From positions 4,164 through 68,163 of the forward strand of contig CAZMRF010000021.1 in the NCBI GenBank assembly GCA_964568735.1: a stretch of DNA of 64,000 nt. Reading direction: 5' to 3'. Each line of letters opens with the position of its first letter. Position 1 is the stretch's first letter. Shown here piece after piece: positions 53,084 through 61,901 of the stretch. The notes under the pieces were generated by a model. The model saw nothing but the letters and a program-made list of their open reading frames with translations, was not told where the DNA came from and did not search any database. The position numbers and the translations under genes were made by a program. The stretch comes from CAZMRF01 sp964568735 (GTDB lineage Bacteria > Acidobacteriota > Polarisedimenticolia > JACPZX01).

Positions 53084-55507
53084 TTGAGCGTCGACTCCAT
53101 CGCCCCTCACGGACCCGCATGCTCCTCCTGCGGAGAGACGCTTCCCGAGGGATCGCACGAGTGCCCCACCTGCGCCGGGACGCTGCCAGCCCAGGCTCCG
53201 GGCCGAACGAGCCAGGGCCTGCTGATCCCGGAGATCGAGGGGTTCACGATTCTCGGTCGTCTCGGTGCCGGGGGCATGGGGATTGTTTTCGAAGCCCTCG
53301 ACACGAGGATGGACCGCCGGGTGGCGTTGAAGGTCCTCACGCGTGACGAGGGCTCATCGGACAGGGCAGGCCTCAGGTTCGCGCGGGAGGCGTGGATCGG
53401 GGGAACTCTGAACCACCCGAACCTCGTAAAGGTCTACACGCGCGGCCGGGTGGGCGACCTCGACTACTTCTCGATGGAGCTCGTGGAGGGTGGCTCTCTC
53501 GCCGGTCTCGTCGAGCGGATGGGCCAGACCGGTAAAGACGACCTGACGGGGCTTCAATTCGGCACCCACGAATACAGCGGGTGGGTCATCCGACAAGCAG
53601 CCGTGGCCGCGCGGACTCTCGACTACGCTCACCGGAAGGGTGTCATCCACCGTGACATCAAGCCTCGCAACATCCTCCTTGCGAAGGAGCCCGTGACGAT
53701 CAAGATCGCGGACTTCGGCCTGGCTGCGCTGGCGGACGCCACCCGCGTGACGACGGAAGGAAAGGTCTTCGGGACCGTGGCCTACATGTCACCCGAGCAG
53801 ATCAGGGGAAGGCAGGCCGAGATCGACTCCCGCTGCGATATCTATGCGCTGACGGTCACGCTCTTCGAGCTTCTCACGCTCAGGCTCCCCTTCCGCGGAG
53901 AGACACAGCAGATCTACATGGATGCCGTGCTCACGCGGGAGCCACTCCACGCTTCGAACTTCAACCGGACCGTCAGCAGGGATCTCGAAACGGTGGTTAA
54001 GAAGGGGCTCGAGAAGAGGCCCCAGGATCGCTACGCCTCAGCGGCGGCCCTGGCAGAGGACCTCGAGGCCGTGCTCGGCTTCCGCCCTATCAGGGCCCGC
54101 TTGCCCTCTCCGCCCGCGAGGCTCCTCAAGTGGGTGCGCCGCCGGCCGCTGCACGCCGCCCTCGCGGGAAGCCTGATCCTCGGCATCCCCACGGTCGCGA
54201 GCCTGTGGATCCTCGGTGCTCGGCGGGAGATCGTCCTCCGGGATCTGCGGGCTCAGGAGATGGTCGAGGAGGCATGGAGGGCCGGAAGAGAGGGAAGGCA
54301 GAGCGAGGCCATCGATCTGCTTTCTCAAGTCATCGAGCTGGAACCCTCCCACCTGAAGGCCCTGCGTGATCGCGCCCTGAACAGGCTGCGATTGGCGGAA
54401 TCCGCGGACGACCCCGATCGCGGGCGTGAGTTGCTGAGGGAGGCCCGAGTGGATCTCTCATCGGCGGTCGCGGCCGCGCCTCAGGCCTCGTGGCCCTACC
54501 GGCTGCGCGCCCTCGTTCACAGCAAGCTCGGAGACCGTGCCGCAGCGGAGGAAGATGAGCGACAGGCCGCCGCGAGGCGGAGCGAGAACCCCTCAGCGCA
54601 GGAGAGAGAGATGGACGCGATCCTGGCAATGGAGCAGGAAGATCCCGCAATGGCGATCGAGATTTACTCACAGATCCTGCTCCAACACCCGGATTTCGTC
54701 GAAGCGAGGATGGGCCGTGCCGCCGCCTTCGAGGAGACGGGAGAGACCGGCAAGGCTATCGCCGACTACGAGTTTGCCGCGGGGTTCACGCCGGGCGACT
54801 TCTATCCCCAGTACTGTCTCGGGTTCATCAAGACGGAGTTGGGCTCGCTCGACGAAGCGGAGACGCACTACAGACGAGCCCTCGAGCTGGCGCCGCGCAA
54901 TCCGCACGTACTCGATGGGCTGGCTCACACGCAGGTGGAGCAGGCGAGATCCCTCTGGGCGGAGGGTAACCGAACAGGTTCGCTTTCTGCTTTGACTGAC
55001 GCCGAGCAGAATGCTCGGAAGGCCCTCCATGCTGATCCCATGACGGCTTCAGCCGCCCTCAACCTCGGGGCGGCCCTCCAGGAGAGAGCGCGCATAGAGA
55101 TCGACAGGCGTCATGAGTTGATCGCGGAGGCCGCAAGTCACTATGAGTCCGTGCTCGCGATGCGCGAAAGGGACCCTGAGAGCATCCCGCCTGAGATCTT
55201 CCAGCATGTCCTCGTGAACCAGTGCGACGCTCACATTCAGCTCTCGAGGCTGGACGAGGCCCTGGAGGCGTGCCGGCGGGTCGTGGGTCTCACGCCGGAC
55301 GATCCTGTCGGCCACTACAATCTCGCTGGAGTCTACGCGCTCAGGGGAGATCCCGTGGCCGCCCTGGAAGAGCTCGAGCAGGACCTGGCACTGGGAGACA
55401 CTGACCACGAGTACCTCCGCAGCGACCCCTGGTTTGAATCACTGCACGCCAACCCCGAGTTCGATGCAATCCTCGAGAAAATGGAGCATCCTGCCGCCCG
55501 AGAATGA
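53084..55507 (+). CDS. Membrane Ser/Thr protein kinase with TPR sensor domain
   Basis: The TTG at 53084, ten bases after the giant gene, gives 807 residues. A zinc-ribbon-like CSSCGETLPEGSHECPTC lies at 13-30. The kinase domain follows, with glycine loop GAGGMG at 61-66, Lys83, HRDIKPRN, DFG (IADFGLA) and GTVAYMSPEQ, all intact. A single membrane helix (AALAGSLILGIPTVASLWIL) comes near 370, then about 400 residues of TPR repeats to the end, presumably periplasmic. It is likely an active transmembrane kinase. The next gene, 18 bases on, encodes a kinase with an FHA domain, which typically binds phosphothreonine. Confidence 0.9.
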   Translation: MSVDSIAPHGPACSSCGETLPEGSHECPTCAGTLPAQAPGRTSQGLLIPEIEGFTILGRLGAGGMGIVFEALDTRMDRRVALKVLTRDEGSSDRAGLRFAREAWIGGTLNHPNLVKVYTRGRVGDLDYFSMELVEGGSLAGLVERMGQTGKDDLTGLQFGTHEYSGWVIRQAAVAARTLDYAHRKGVIHRDIKPRNILLAKEPVTIKIADFGLAALADATRVTTEGKVFGTVAYMSPEQIRGRQAEIDSRCDIYALTVTLFELLTLRLPFRGETQQIYMDAVLTREPLHASNFNRTVSRDLETVVKKGLEKRPQDRYASAAALAEDLEAVLGFRPIRARLPSPPARLLKWVRRRPLHAALAGSLILGIPTVASLWILGARREIVLRDLRAQEMVEEAWRAGREGRQSEAIDLLSQVIELEPSHLKALRDRALNRLRLAESADDPDRGRELLREARVDLSSAVAAAPQASWPYRLRALVHSKLGDRAAAEEDERQAAARRSENPSAQEREMDAILAMEQEDPAMAIEIYSQILLQHPDFVEARMGRAAAFEETGETGKAIADYEFAAGFTPGDFYPQYCLGFIKTELGSLDEAETHYRRALELAPRNPHVLDGLAHTQVEQARSLWAEGNRTGSLSALTDAEQNARKALHADPMTASAALNLGAALQERARIEIDRRHELIAEAASHYESVLAMRERDPESIPPEIFQHVLVNQCDAHIQLSRLDEALEACRRVVGLTPDDPVGHYNLAGVYALRGDPVAALEELEQDLALGDTDHEYLRSDPWFESLHANPEFDAILEKMEHPAARE

Positions 55508-55525
55508 CGGGAGAGAGGACAACGG

Positions 55526-57475
55526 GTGAGTGACGAACGCGAGAGAGCGCGCGAGCCCTCGGCCGGCAGACATGTGACGCACGAGGGTCTGGCCTGCTCC
55601 GGTTGCGGGGCCATGCAGCCGGTTGCTGCGCTGATTGGCCGGGAGCCCACCGAGGAAGGCGGGGAGGGAGTCTGGCATCTCGCGCCGGGAGCCCACCTGA
55701 TCGGCAGGGCGCGGGAATGCGACCTGCGGCTCGGAGGGGATGCGCGCCTCTCCCGGAAGCATGCGAGCCTTCACTGGACGGGGCGGGTCTTCGAGATCAG
55801 CGACGAAGGAGGCCGCAACGGCACTCGGGTGAATGGCCGCGCACTCGAGCCGGGCGAGCGCGCCAGCCTGGCGCATGGCGATAGGATCAGCCTCGGCGGG
55901 CTCGATCTGGTCTTTCGAGCGGCCTATCCGGGCAGTGCGGGCGCGGCGCTCCCCTACGGCCCGTTCATGGATTCAATCTGCTCGATGAGCTCTCTGGACC
56001 CGGCGACAGTCGTGCACAAGGCGCTCGACCTGCTCCGCCTCGCGTCGGGCGTGCAGCGCGCCTACCTCGTGGGCGCCGGACGAGATGCGGTGGTGGAGCC
56101 GCTGCTCACCCCGCTCGAAGATCCCTCGCTGCACATCAGCCGCTCCCTCATCGAGGAGGTCTTCCGGCTCGGACGGAAACAATGCCGGTTCGTCAACCCG
56201 GCCGGGGGCGACATCATGACGAGCAGCATGCGCGACCTGGACCTGCGCAGGATCTGGGTCAGCCCGATCATGGATATCTTCGGCTCGCCGATGGCGGCCG
56301 TCTATCTCGACAGCGCGGACCCCGGCGAGGCCTTTGACGAGGAGACGGAAAGGCTGCTCGACGCGGTGGTCCAGCAGATCGGCATGGCCCTCCGCAACTC
56401 GGCGCTCCACGCCGAGGTCCTCTCGCTCAACGAGAACCTGGAACACAAGGTCGCAGAGCGCACGCGGGAGCTGGAGGACTCCCGCGCCCGCCTCATCGGC
56501 CAGGATCGGCTGGCCATCCTGGGCAAGCTCGTCGCCGCGATCGCCCACGAGCTGAATAACCCGGTGGGGGCCATGGCTTCCCTGTCCGAGACCGTGAAGG
56601 GGCTCCAGCAGCCGATCCTCAAGATGGGAGAGGAGCTGAAGGGGGTCTTCAAGACGAGTGAGGATGCTGCCGCGCTCTCGGCCCTGATGGACGCCACGCT
56701 CCGTGCCGCCGAGGGGCTGCCCCAGGATACGCGCGCGCGACGCGCTCTGGAGACGGAGCATCGGCGGCTCCTCGAGCAGGACGGGATCCCAGCCGGAGAT
56801 GCGATCGCCAGGCGCCTCGCCAAGGCGCAGCTCACCCAGAGCGACATCAAGGCAGCCCTGCCGCTTTTGAGGCGTGAAGGTGAGCGGCTGTCGGCCATGA
56901 TTGATCAGCTCCACACCTTCGGGCGAGGCCTGCAGACCATCAAGGAGTGCGGCGCCAACGTGGCCCGAATCGTCGATGGCCTCAAGACCTATGCGCACCT
57001 AGATCGCGCGGAGTTCGAGGTCGCCAATGTCCACAGGGGGATCGAGGCGACGCTCAGCGTGCTGGGCCCCCGGATCCCGAAAGGCGTCCGCGTGGAAACG
57101 CGCTTCGACACCATCGAACCCTTCGCACACAGGCCCGGAGAGCTGACCCAGGTGTGGACGAACCTCGTGGATAACGGCCTGAGAGCGATGGGGGAGACGG
57201 GGGAGTTGAGAATCGAAACCCGCGACAGGGGAGGAGAGGTGGAGGTGACGGTCCAGGACTCTGGCTGCGGAGTGCCTGAGGAGATGCGGGGTCGGATCTT
57301 CGAGCTGGATGCCACGACACGCGGGCCCGGGGCGGGCCTCGGCCTCGGGCTTCCAATATGCCGTACGATCGTCGAGAAGAACCACGGAGGCCAAATCACC
57401 TTCGAGAGCGTCCCGGGCAGGACTGTCTTCCTGATTCGCCTGCCCAAGAAGCCCCCGGAGAGGGAGGTGGAATGA
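55526..57475 (+). CDS. Soluble FHA-GAF sensor histidine kinase
   Basis: The GTG at 55526, with GGGAGAGAGG upstream, gives 649 residues and no membrane segment. Residues of about 50-130 are an FHA domain (LIGRARECDLRL, SRKHASL, NGTRVNG). A GAF-like domain follows (to about 290), then a coiled coil, the HisKA helix with phospho-acceptor His341 (AHELNNPVGA), a long helical insert and the HATPase domain with N-box near 546-550, DSGCG at 578 and GAGLGLGLP. It overlaps the receiver-acyltransferase gene by ATGA, so it is the likely phosphodonor for the receivers that follow. Confidence 0.92.
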   Translation: MSDERERAREPSAGRHVTHEGLACSGCGAMQPVAALIGREPTEEGGEGVWHLAPGAHLIGRARECDLRLGGDARLSRKHASLHWTGRVFEISDEGGRNGTRVNGRALEPGERASLAHGDRISLGGLDLVFRAAYPGSAGAALPYGPFMDSICSMSSLDPATVVHKALDLLRLASGVQRAYLVGAGRDAVVEPLLTPLEDPSLHISRSLIEEVFRLGRKQCRFVNPAGGDIMTSSMRDLDLRRIWVSPIMDIFGSPMAAVYLDSADPGEAFDEETERLLDAVVQQIGMALRNSALHAEVLSLNENLEHKVAERTRELEDSRARLIGQDRLAILGKLVAAIAHELNNPVGAMASLSETVKGLQQPILKMGEELKGVFKTSEDAAALSALMDATLRAAEGLPQDTRARRALETEHRRLLEQDGIPAGDAIARRLAKAQLTQSDIKAALPLLRREGERLSAMIDQLHTFGRGLQTIKECGANVARIVDGLKTYAHLDRAEFEVANVHRGIEATLSVLGPRIPKGVRVETRFDTIEPFAHRPGELTQVWTNLVDNGLRAMGETGELRIETRDRGGEVEVTVQDSGCGVPEEMRGRIFELDATTRGPGAGLGLGLPICRTIVEKNHGGQITFESVPGRTVFLIRLPKKPPEREVE

Positions 57476-58623
57476 CTGAACCCCGCGCACCCCATGAAGG
57501 GGTCGTCGAGCCGATGGTCCTCGTCGTGGATGACGACCCGACCGTTCTTCAGGCGCTGTCCTCCCTTCTGGGGCCGCGTCTCGAGCCGCTCTACCGGGTC
57601 GAGACCGCCGCCTCGGCCGAGGAGGCTCTCGAGGTTGTGGCAGGACGTGCTGCTACCGGAACCGGAACCGCAGGTCGAGAGGCGTGCGGGGGGCTTGGCG
57701 CCCATCCCGTGGCCCTGGTGATCTCCGACGAGAGGATGCCGGGCCGGTCGGGGACCGACCTCCTGGTCGCTCTCCGGCAGCACCCCGCGCACCGCCACGG
57801 CGGCCGGATCATCGTCACCGCCTACGCCGGCCTCGCCTCGGCCAAGAAGGCCATCAACGAGGCCGAGGTGGATCGCTATTACCCCAAGCCCTGGGACGCG
57901 GAGGGAGGCCTCCTGCCTGCTGTCGCCTCCATCCTGGGCCGATTCGGGCGCGGGAGCGGCCTCGACAGGTTTCTGGTGGCGAGCGTGCTGACCGATCCGC
58001 CAGGCATTGCGGCGGTACGGGCGGTGCGCCGGGCCTGGTGGGAATACCTCACACTCCTGGGCGAGAGCCCGGAGGACGAAGCCGAGGTTCCCTCCTTCGA
58101 CGAGCCTGAGGACAAGGGCGCCGTCCACTTCCTCGCCCGGCGCTTCTCACCCCGGGAGGAGCAGCACGCTGGGACGGTGAGGCTGCGCCCGGGGCCGGCT
58201 CCGGGCGGCGCCTGGCTTCTTGACCGCCTGGCCTTCCTGCCCGAGGAGGCCGGGGATCCATTGGAGACCTTGCTGCTCCGCACGGCCGTTCTGCACGCCG
58301 CGTCGGAGGGGATCTCTGTATTGAAGACGGAGGCGCCCCTTCTACGCCGGGAGGTCTACGAGGCTCTGGCCTTCAAGCCGGCCGCGGGAGGCGATGAAGG
58401 AAAAGCACGGGGCACGGTGCTAATGGAGATCCATCCCCGGCAGGCGGGCCGCGAGGAGGCGCATCCCCATGCGAAGCGCTTCAGGCTGGAGCGGCGGCTC
58501 TGCCTCTGCGATCAGACCGGCTGTCCCGCTCGCGATTACGCGGCCCCTCGCCGAAGTTACTTCTGTCCCCTAGACCTTCACGAGGGGCGTCTCCCCGCTG
58601 GGTTCCCGCGAGAGAAAGCGTGA
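57472..58623 (+). CDS. Receiver-acyltransferase-like fusion 1 (most diverged)
   Basis: The ATG overlapping the histidine-kinase stop, behind GGGAGGTGG, gives 383 residues. The receiver has the acidic pair in VVDDDP, phospho-acceptor Asp86 in ISDERMPG, the Thr of IIVTAY and the Lys of YYPKPW; about 30 extra residues before Asp86 push it later than usual. The C-terminal half is GNAT-like with GTVRLRPG, but the LuxI-type Glu-x-x-Arg is not obvious (LDRLAFLP instead). It ends with a Cys motif, CLCDQTGC then FCP, shared with the two paralogues downstream. Probably receiver-controlled; substrate unknown. Confidence 0.75.
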   Translation: MTEPRAPHEGVVEPMVLVVDDDPTVLQALSSLLGPRLEPLYRVETAASAEEALEVVAGRAATGTGTAGREACGGLGAHPVALVISDERMPGRSGTDLLVALRQHPAHRHGGRIIVTAYAGLASAKKAINEAEVDRYYPKPWDAEGGLLPAVASILGRFGRGSGLDRFLVASVLTDPPGIAAVRAVRRAWWEYLTLLGESPEDEAEVPSFDEPEDKGAVHFLARRFSPREEQHAGTVRLRPGPAPGGAWLLDRLAFLPEEAGDPLETLLLRTAVLHAASEGISVLKTEAPLLRREVYEALAFKPAAGGDEGKARGTVLMEIHPRQAGREEAHPHAKRFRLERRLCLCDQTGCPARDYAAPRRSYFCPLDLHEGRLPAGFPREKA

Positions 58624-59885
58624 AGAAACCCCTCATCCTGCTGGTGGATGACGATTTCGCGGTCCTCTCCGCCCTCGAAGCCTTCGTGGGGCTCGCCTTC
58701 GGGGAGATCTGCCGGGTCGAGGCTTTCGACGACCCGCAGGAGGTGCTGGAAGCAGTGCCGCGCTGGACGGAGGAGGGGCGCTCGATCGCTGTCGCCGTGG
58801 TGGATCAGTTGATGCCCGTGATGACGGGAGTCACACTACTTCAATCTCTCAGCGTAGCGGCGCCGGCAGCCCGGATGCGATCCATCCTCCTGACCGCGCA
58901 TCCCAACCTGGAATCAGCGCTCAAGGCCAAGAACCTCGCCGGGGCGGCGCGGTTCCTCGAGAAGCCCTGGAAGCACGACGAGATGACGCAAGTGATCGGG
59001 AGCCTTCTCCGTTCCTACCTGCGTGAGGCGGACCTTCTCCGCTTCCTGAGGCAGGGTGTCGTCGAAGATCCCGCGACGCTGATCGATGTCTTCAAGCTCC
59101 GCTACGCCGTCTACCGCATGACGCCCCCCATGAATCTCTTCCTTACCCCGAACAGGGATGAGGCCGCCCTCGATGCCTACGATCGCCGCAGCATCATCCT
59201 GGGGTTGTTCTGCCGCGAGCCCGGGGGCGAGAAGCTCGTAGGGACGTTGAGGCTGACCATCCGGGGGGAGTCTCCACAGCTCAAAGCCATCCGCCGGGCG
59301 GCCGCCCAACTGTCCGAGGCGGGCTGCGACCTGGAGGGTGAGGCCGAAACGGCCTTCCCCTTCACGAAATACTTTCCCGACGCGGACATCCTCGAGGCAT
59401 TCATCGCGACCTTGGAGCATCCAGGTGGCCGAGTCGCGGAGGCGGGTCGGCACGCAATCTTGGCGGAGCATAGGAAGGGCAATGCCGACCGGCGCCAGCT
59501 CGCGGGAACCGCGGCTCACTGCTCCCAGGCCGGAATCACTCACGTCGTGGCAGGGATCCCGTCGCATCACCTGCGCCACTACCTCCCACTCTCATTCGAG
59601 GCGGTCCCGGGAGTGGCGAGGATCGTTGAGCCCTTCCCTGGGATGGCCATCTGGTCGTCGCTCGAGCGCGCTCGGCGGAAGATGGGAAAACCGATCGAGG
59701 CGCTCGTGACCCGCCTGGCAGAGCCCTCCCCAGGAGGCAGCTCCCTCTGCTTCTGCCCAACCTTCCCGGATTGCACGCCTGGTCCCTACCTGAGCGGCGA
59801 GTTCCGTCACACCGACCTGTACTGCCCCAAGGCTGCAGTCCGCCTGGCGGAGAAGATGGGGCCTGAGGATGGAGGTGCGGAATGA
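58620..59885 (+). CDS. Receiver-LuxI/FeeM-like acyltransferase fusion 2
   Basis: The GTG overlaps the previous stop (GTGA), giving 421 residues. The receiver is complete: VDDD, Asp62 in VVDQLMP, LTAH and EKPW. From residue 155 it matches autoinducer-synthase-like acyltransferases: Arg161 in LRYAVYR, the acidic cluster DEAALDAYDRRS, GTLRL at 208-212 and E274-A-G-R277 in the Glu-x-x-Arg position of LuxI. LuxI, FeeM and exosortase-linked acyltransferases share this pattern and acylate an amino group from acyl-ACP or acyl-CoA. It ends with Cys377, Cys379, Cys385 and Cys402, a motif shared with its neighbours. Likely a phosphorylation-controlled acyl-conjugate synthase. Confidence 0.78.
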   Translation: MKKPLILLVDDDFAVLSALEAFVGLAFGEICRVEAFDDPQEVLEAVPRWTEEGRSIAVAVVDQLMPVMTGVTLLQSLSVAAPAARMRSILLTAHPNLESALKAKNLAGAARFLEKPWKHDEMTQVIGSLLRSYLREADLLRFLRQGVVEDPATLIDVFKLRYAVYRMTPPMNLFLTPNRDEAALDAYDRRSIILGLFCREPGGEKLVGTLRLTIRGESPQLKAIRRAAAQLSEAGCDLEGEAETAFPFTKYFPDADILEAFIATLEHPGGRVAEAGRHAILAEHRKGNADRRQLAGTAAHCSQAGITHVVAGIPSHHLRHYLPLSFEAVPGVARIVEPFPGMAIWSSLERARRKMGKPIEALVTRLAEPSPGGSSLCFCPTFPDCTPGPYLSGEFRHTDLYCPKAAVRLAEKMGPEDGGAE

Positions 59886-60763
59886 ACGATGCAGCGGAAG
59901 TGCGGAGCGTTCTGGTCTGCGGTGCCGGGACCATGGGCTCATGGATCGCGCTCGAAGCGGCACGCGCGGGGGCGGCGGTCTGTCTCCATGATCCGCAGGC
60001 CGCAAGCCTGGAGGTCTTCGAGAAGACTCGAGCGCGGGGCGGAACTGCCCCCCCCCGGCGTGCGGGGGGAGGCAGTGTGCGCTTGGCCTCCTCGCTCGAT
60101 GACGCCGCTCGCGATGTGGACCTGGTCATCGAGTGCATCCCGGAGAAGGCCGATCTCAAGGCAAAGCTCTTCCGCGCGCTATACCGGGACTGCCCGGAGC
60201 GCACGATCCTTACTTCGAACACCTCCAGTCTGGATCCCGAGAGTTTCCTGGTGGGCGTCAACCGCCGGGATCGGTTCGCCTGCTTCCATTTCTACCGGCC
60301 GGGAACGGCGGTGGAGATCATGCCCGTGAGAGGCACGTCGGAAGGCACGCTCCGGACGCTGGAGCGCTTTGCCCGCGCCATGGGAGAGGTGCCCGTCACG
60401 ATGAAGAAGAGCAGCCCCGGCTATCTGCTGGGGGCGATCCTGGGAACGGCGATCGACGTGGCTCTGGGGAAGGTCGCGGAGGGGGCTGCCGAAGCCGAGG
60501 ACGTGGACCGGATCTGGATGGCCGTGACGGGAATGGAGATGGGATTGCTCGGCACGCTGGACTTGGTGGGATTGGATACGTCGCTTCTCATCCGCAGGGA
60601 GCGCCTTCGCCGCGGACTTGGCGAGCCGCGTCTCCTCGAGGCCGGCATCGGCGTCCCGGAGAAGATGGTGAGCCAGGGAAGGCTCGGCATGAAGGCTGGA
60701 CGGGGCTTCTACACCTACCCGGACCCCGCGTACAGGAGAGAGGACTTTCTCCGACGCCGATGA
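59882..60763 (+). CDS. 3-hydroxyacyl-CoA dehydrogenase
   Basis: The 293-residue protein overlaps the previous gene by ATGA. The NAD-binding loop is VLVCGAGTMGS near residue 12. CIPEKADLK, SNTSSLDPE, the catalytic His in FACFHFYRP with the partner Glu in VEIMP, and GRGFYTYP at the end follow the family order; HFYRP replaces the common HFFNP. The enzyme oxidises or forms 3-hydroxyacyl-CoA. Its position between two acyltransferase genes suggests it sets the oxidation state of the acyl donor (3-hydroxy or 3-oxo), as inference. Confidence 0.9.
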   Translation: MNDAAEVRSVLVCGAGTMGSWIALEAARAGAAVCLHDPQAASLEVFEKTRARGGTAPPRRAGGGSVRLASSLDDAARDVDLVIECIPEKADLKAKLFRALYRDCPERTILTSNTSSLDPESFLVGVNRRDRFACFHFYRPGTAVEIMPVRGTSEGTLRTLERFARAMGEVPVTMKKSSPGYLLGAILGTAIDVALGKVAEGAAEAEDVDRIWMAVTGMEMGLLGTLDLVGLDTSLLIRRERLRRGLGEPRLLEAGIGVPEKMVSQGRLGMKAGRGFYTYPDPAYRREDFLRRR

Positions 60764-60803
60764 GCCGGCCACGGGCATCAACCGCACTTCTCTCGAGACC
60801 AGC

Positions 60804-61901
60804 TTGAAGAAGCCCCTCATCCTCCTCATAGACGACGAGCCGGCGGTGCTCGAGGCGCTGGAAGCGGTGCTCGCCCCGGCCTTCGAGGAGATCTGCCGGA
60901 TCGAGGCCTTCGACGACGCGCGAGCCGTCCTCGAAGCCATGCCTGCGTGGGCCCAGGAGGGCCGCCCCATCGCCGTGGCCATCGTGGACCAGAAAATGCC
61001 GGGCATCGCGGGAACAGAGCTTGTGGCTTCACTTCGGGCCTGGCAAGCGGCGGGCGGCTCACCGTTTGCGGCAGCCGAGGCGGCCTGCGGAACTCCGACC
61101 GGCCGCCGGCAGGAGAAGGAAAGAACCGCGACGACACCCGCGTCGTGGATGAAAGTGGTTCTTCTGACCGGCCATGCGGGGCTGGACTCCGCGCTCAAAG
61201 CGATAAACGAAGCCGGAGTCGATCGGTACGTCGAGAAACCTTGGAAGGAGAATGACCTCGTGGCGCAGGTGAGGGGCCTCGTACGCCTGCACCTCCGAGA
61301 CTCCGGCAACGATGTGCATTTCGTTTTTCGAGAGATTACGGCAGCCGGAGAACTGCGGGAACACCTGGCGCTCCGATACCAGGTTTTCCGGCTGGCATCC
61401 CACACAGAGACCTTCTTACCCGAGACCGGGCCCGGCCTCGACATGGACCGGTACGATCGATTCTCCCGGTTCTTCGGCCTCTTTTCGGAGGGCGGCGACG
61501 AGAACCGGATGGTGGGGACGCTACGCCTCACGGGAGCGGAGCGGGGTCACGCCTCCGGGGCGCTCGAGGAGGTCGCCGCCCAGTTCCCGCTTCTGTCCCG
61601 ACGACTCCACGAAGAGGTCGTAGAGCCACTGCCCTTGCTCATGTATCTCCTGGACCGGGATGTGGTGCGGGCTTTGTACGACCGCCTCATCGGGGAAGGG
61701 GAGAAGGTGGTTGAGCCTGGCCGGCTCACACTCCACCCGGTGTTTCGCAGTTGTGCCCGCACCTGGGCTGCGGGGGGGGGGGGGGGGGGGGACCGGGGGC
61801 AGCCTGCATCTTCTCCGCGAGACGCTGGAACGGTCAGCCGCCTACGGGTTCCTTGTGCTCGACAACGGGAACGTGCTCCTGGCCTGCGCTCCGCCGCATG
61901 A
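60804..61901 (+). CDS. Receiver-LuxI/FeeM-like acyltransferase fusion 3, frame broken at a G20 run
   Basis: The TTG start, 40 bases after the dehydrogenase gene, resembles the start of fusion 2 (KKPLILLIDDEP). The receiver has Asp62 in IVDQKMP, LTGH and EKPW, with an insert of about 30 residues between. The acyltransferase part shows LRYQVFR, LDMDRYDR, GTLRLTG and EPGRLTL, matching fusion 2. At 61772-61791 a run of 20 G falls in the frame; as sequenced, translation then leaves the conserved frame and stops at 61901. Removing one G or adding two would join it to the remainder (to 62241), giving a protein of about 480 residues like its paralogue. Confidence 0.75.
   Translation: MKKPLILLIDDEPAVLEALEAVLAPAFEEICRIEAFDDARAVLEAMPAWAQEGRPIAVAIVDQKMPGIAGTELVASLRAWQAAGGSPFAAAEAACGTPTGRRQEKERTATTPASWMKVVLLTGHAGLDSALKAINEAGVDRYVEKPWKENDLVAQVRGLVRLHLRDSGNDVHFVFREITAAGELREHLALRYQVFRLASHTETFLPETGPGLDMDRYDRFSRFFGLFSEGGDENRMVGTLRLTGAERGHASGALEEVAAQFPLLSRRLHEEVVEPLPLLMYLLDRDVVRALYDRLIGEGEKVVEPGRLTLHPVFRSCARTWAAGGGGGGDRGQPASSPRDAGTVSRLRVPCARQRERAPGLRSAA
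61772..61791 (+). repeat. Homopolymer run of 20 G inside a coding region
   Basis: Twenty G in a row, preceded by CTGC and followed by ACCGGGGGC. Nothing comparable occurs elsewhere in the window. Slippage here would switch the third receiver-acyltransferase between frames. A sequencing or assembly artefact (G-tailed reads, homopolymer error) is a real alternative. Confidence 0.9.
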
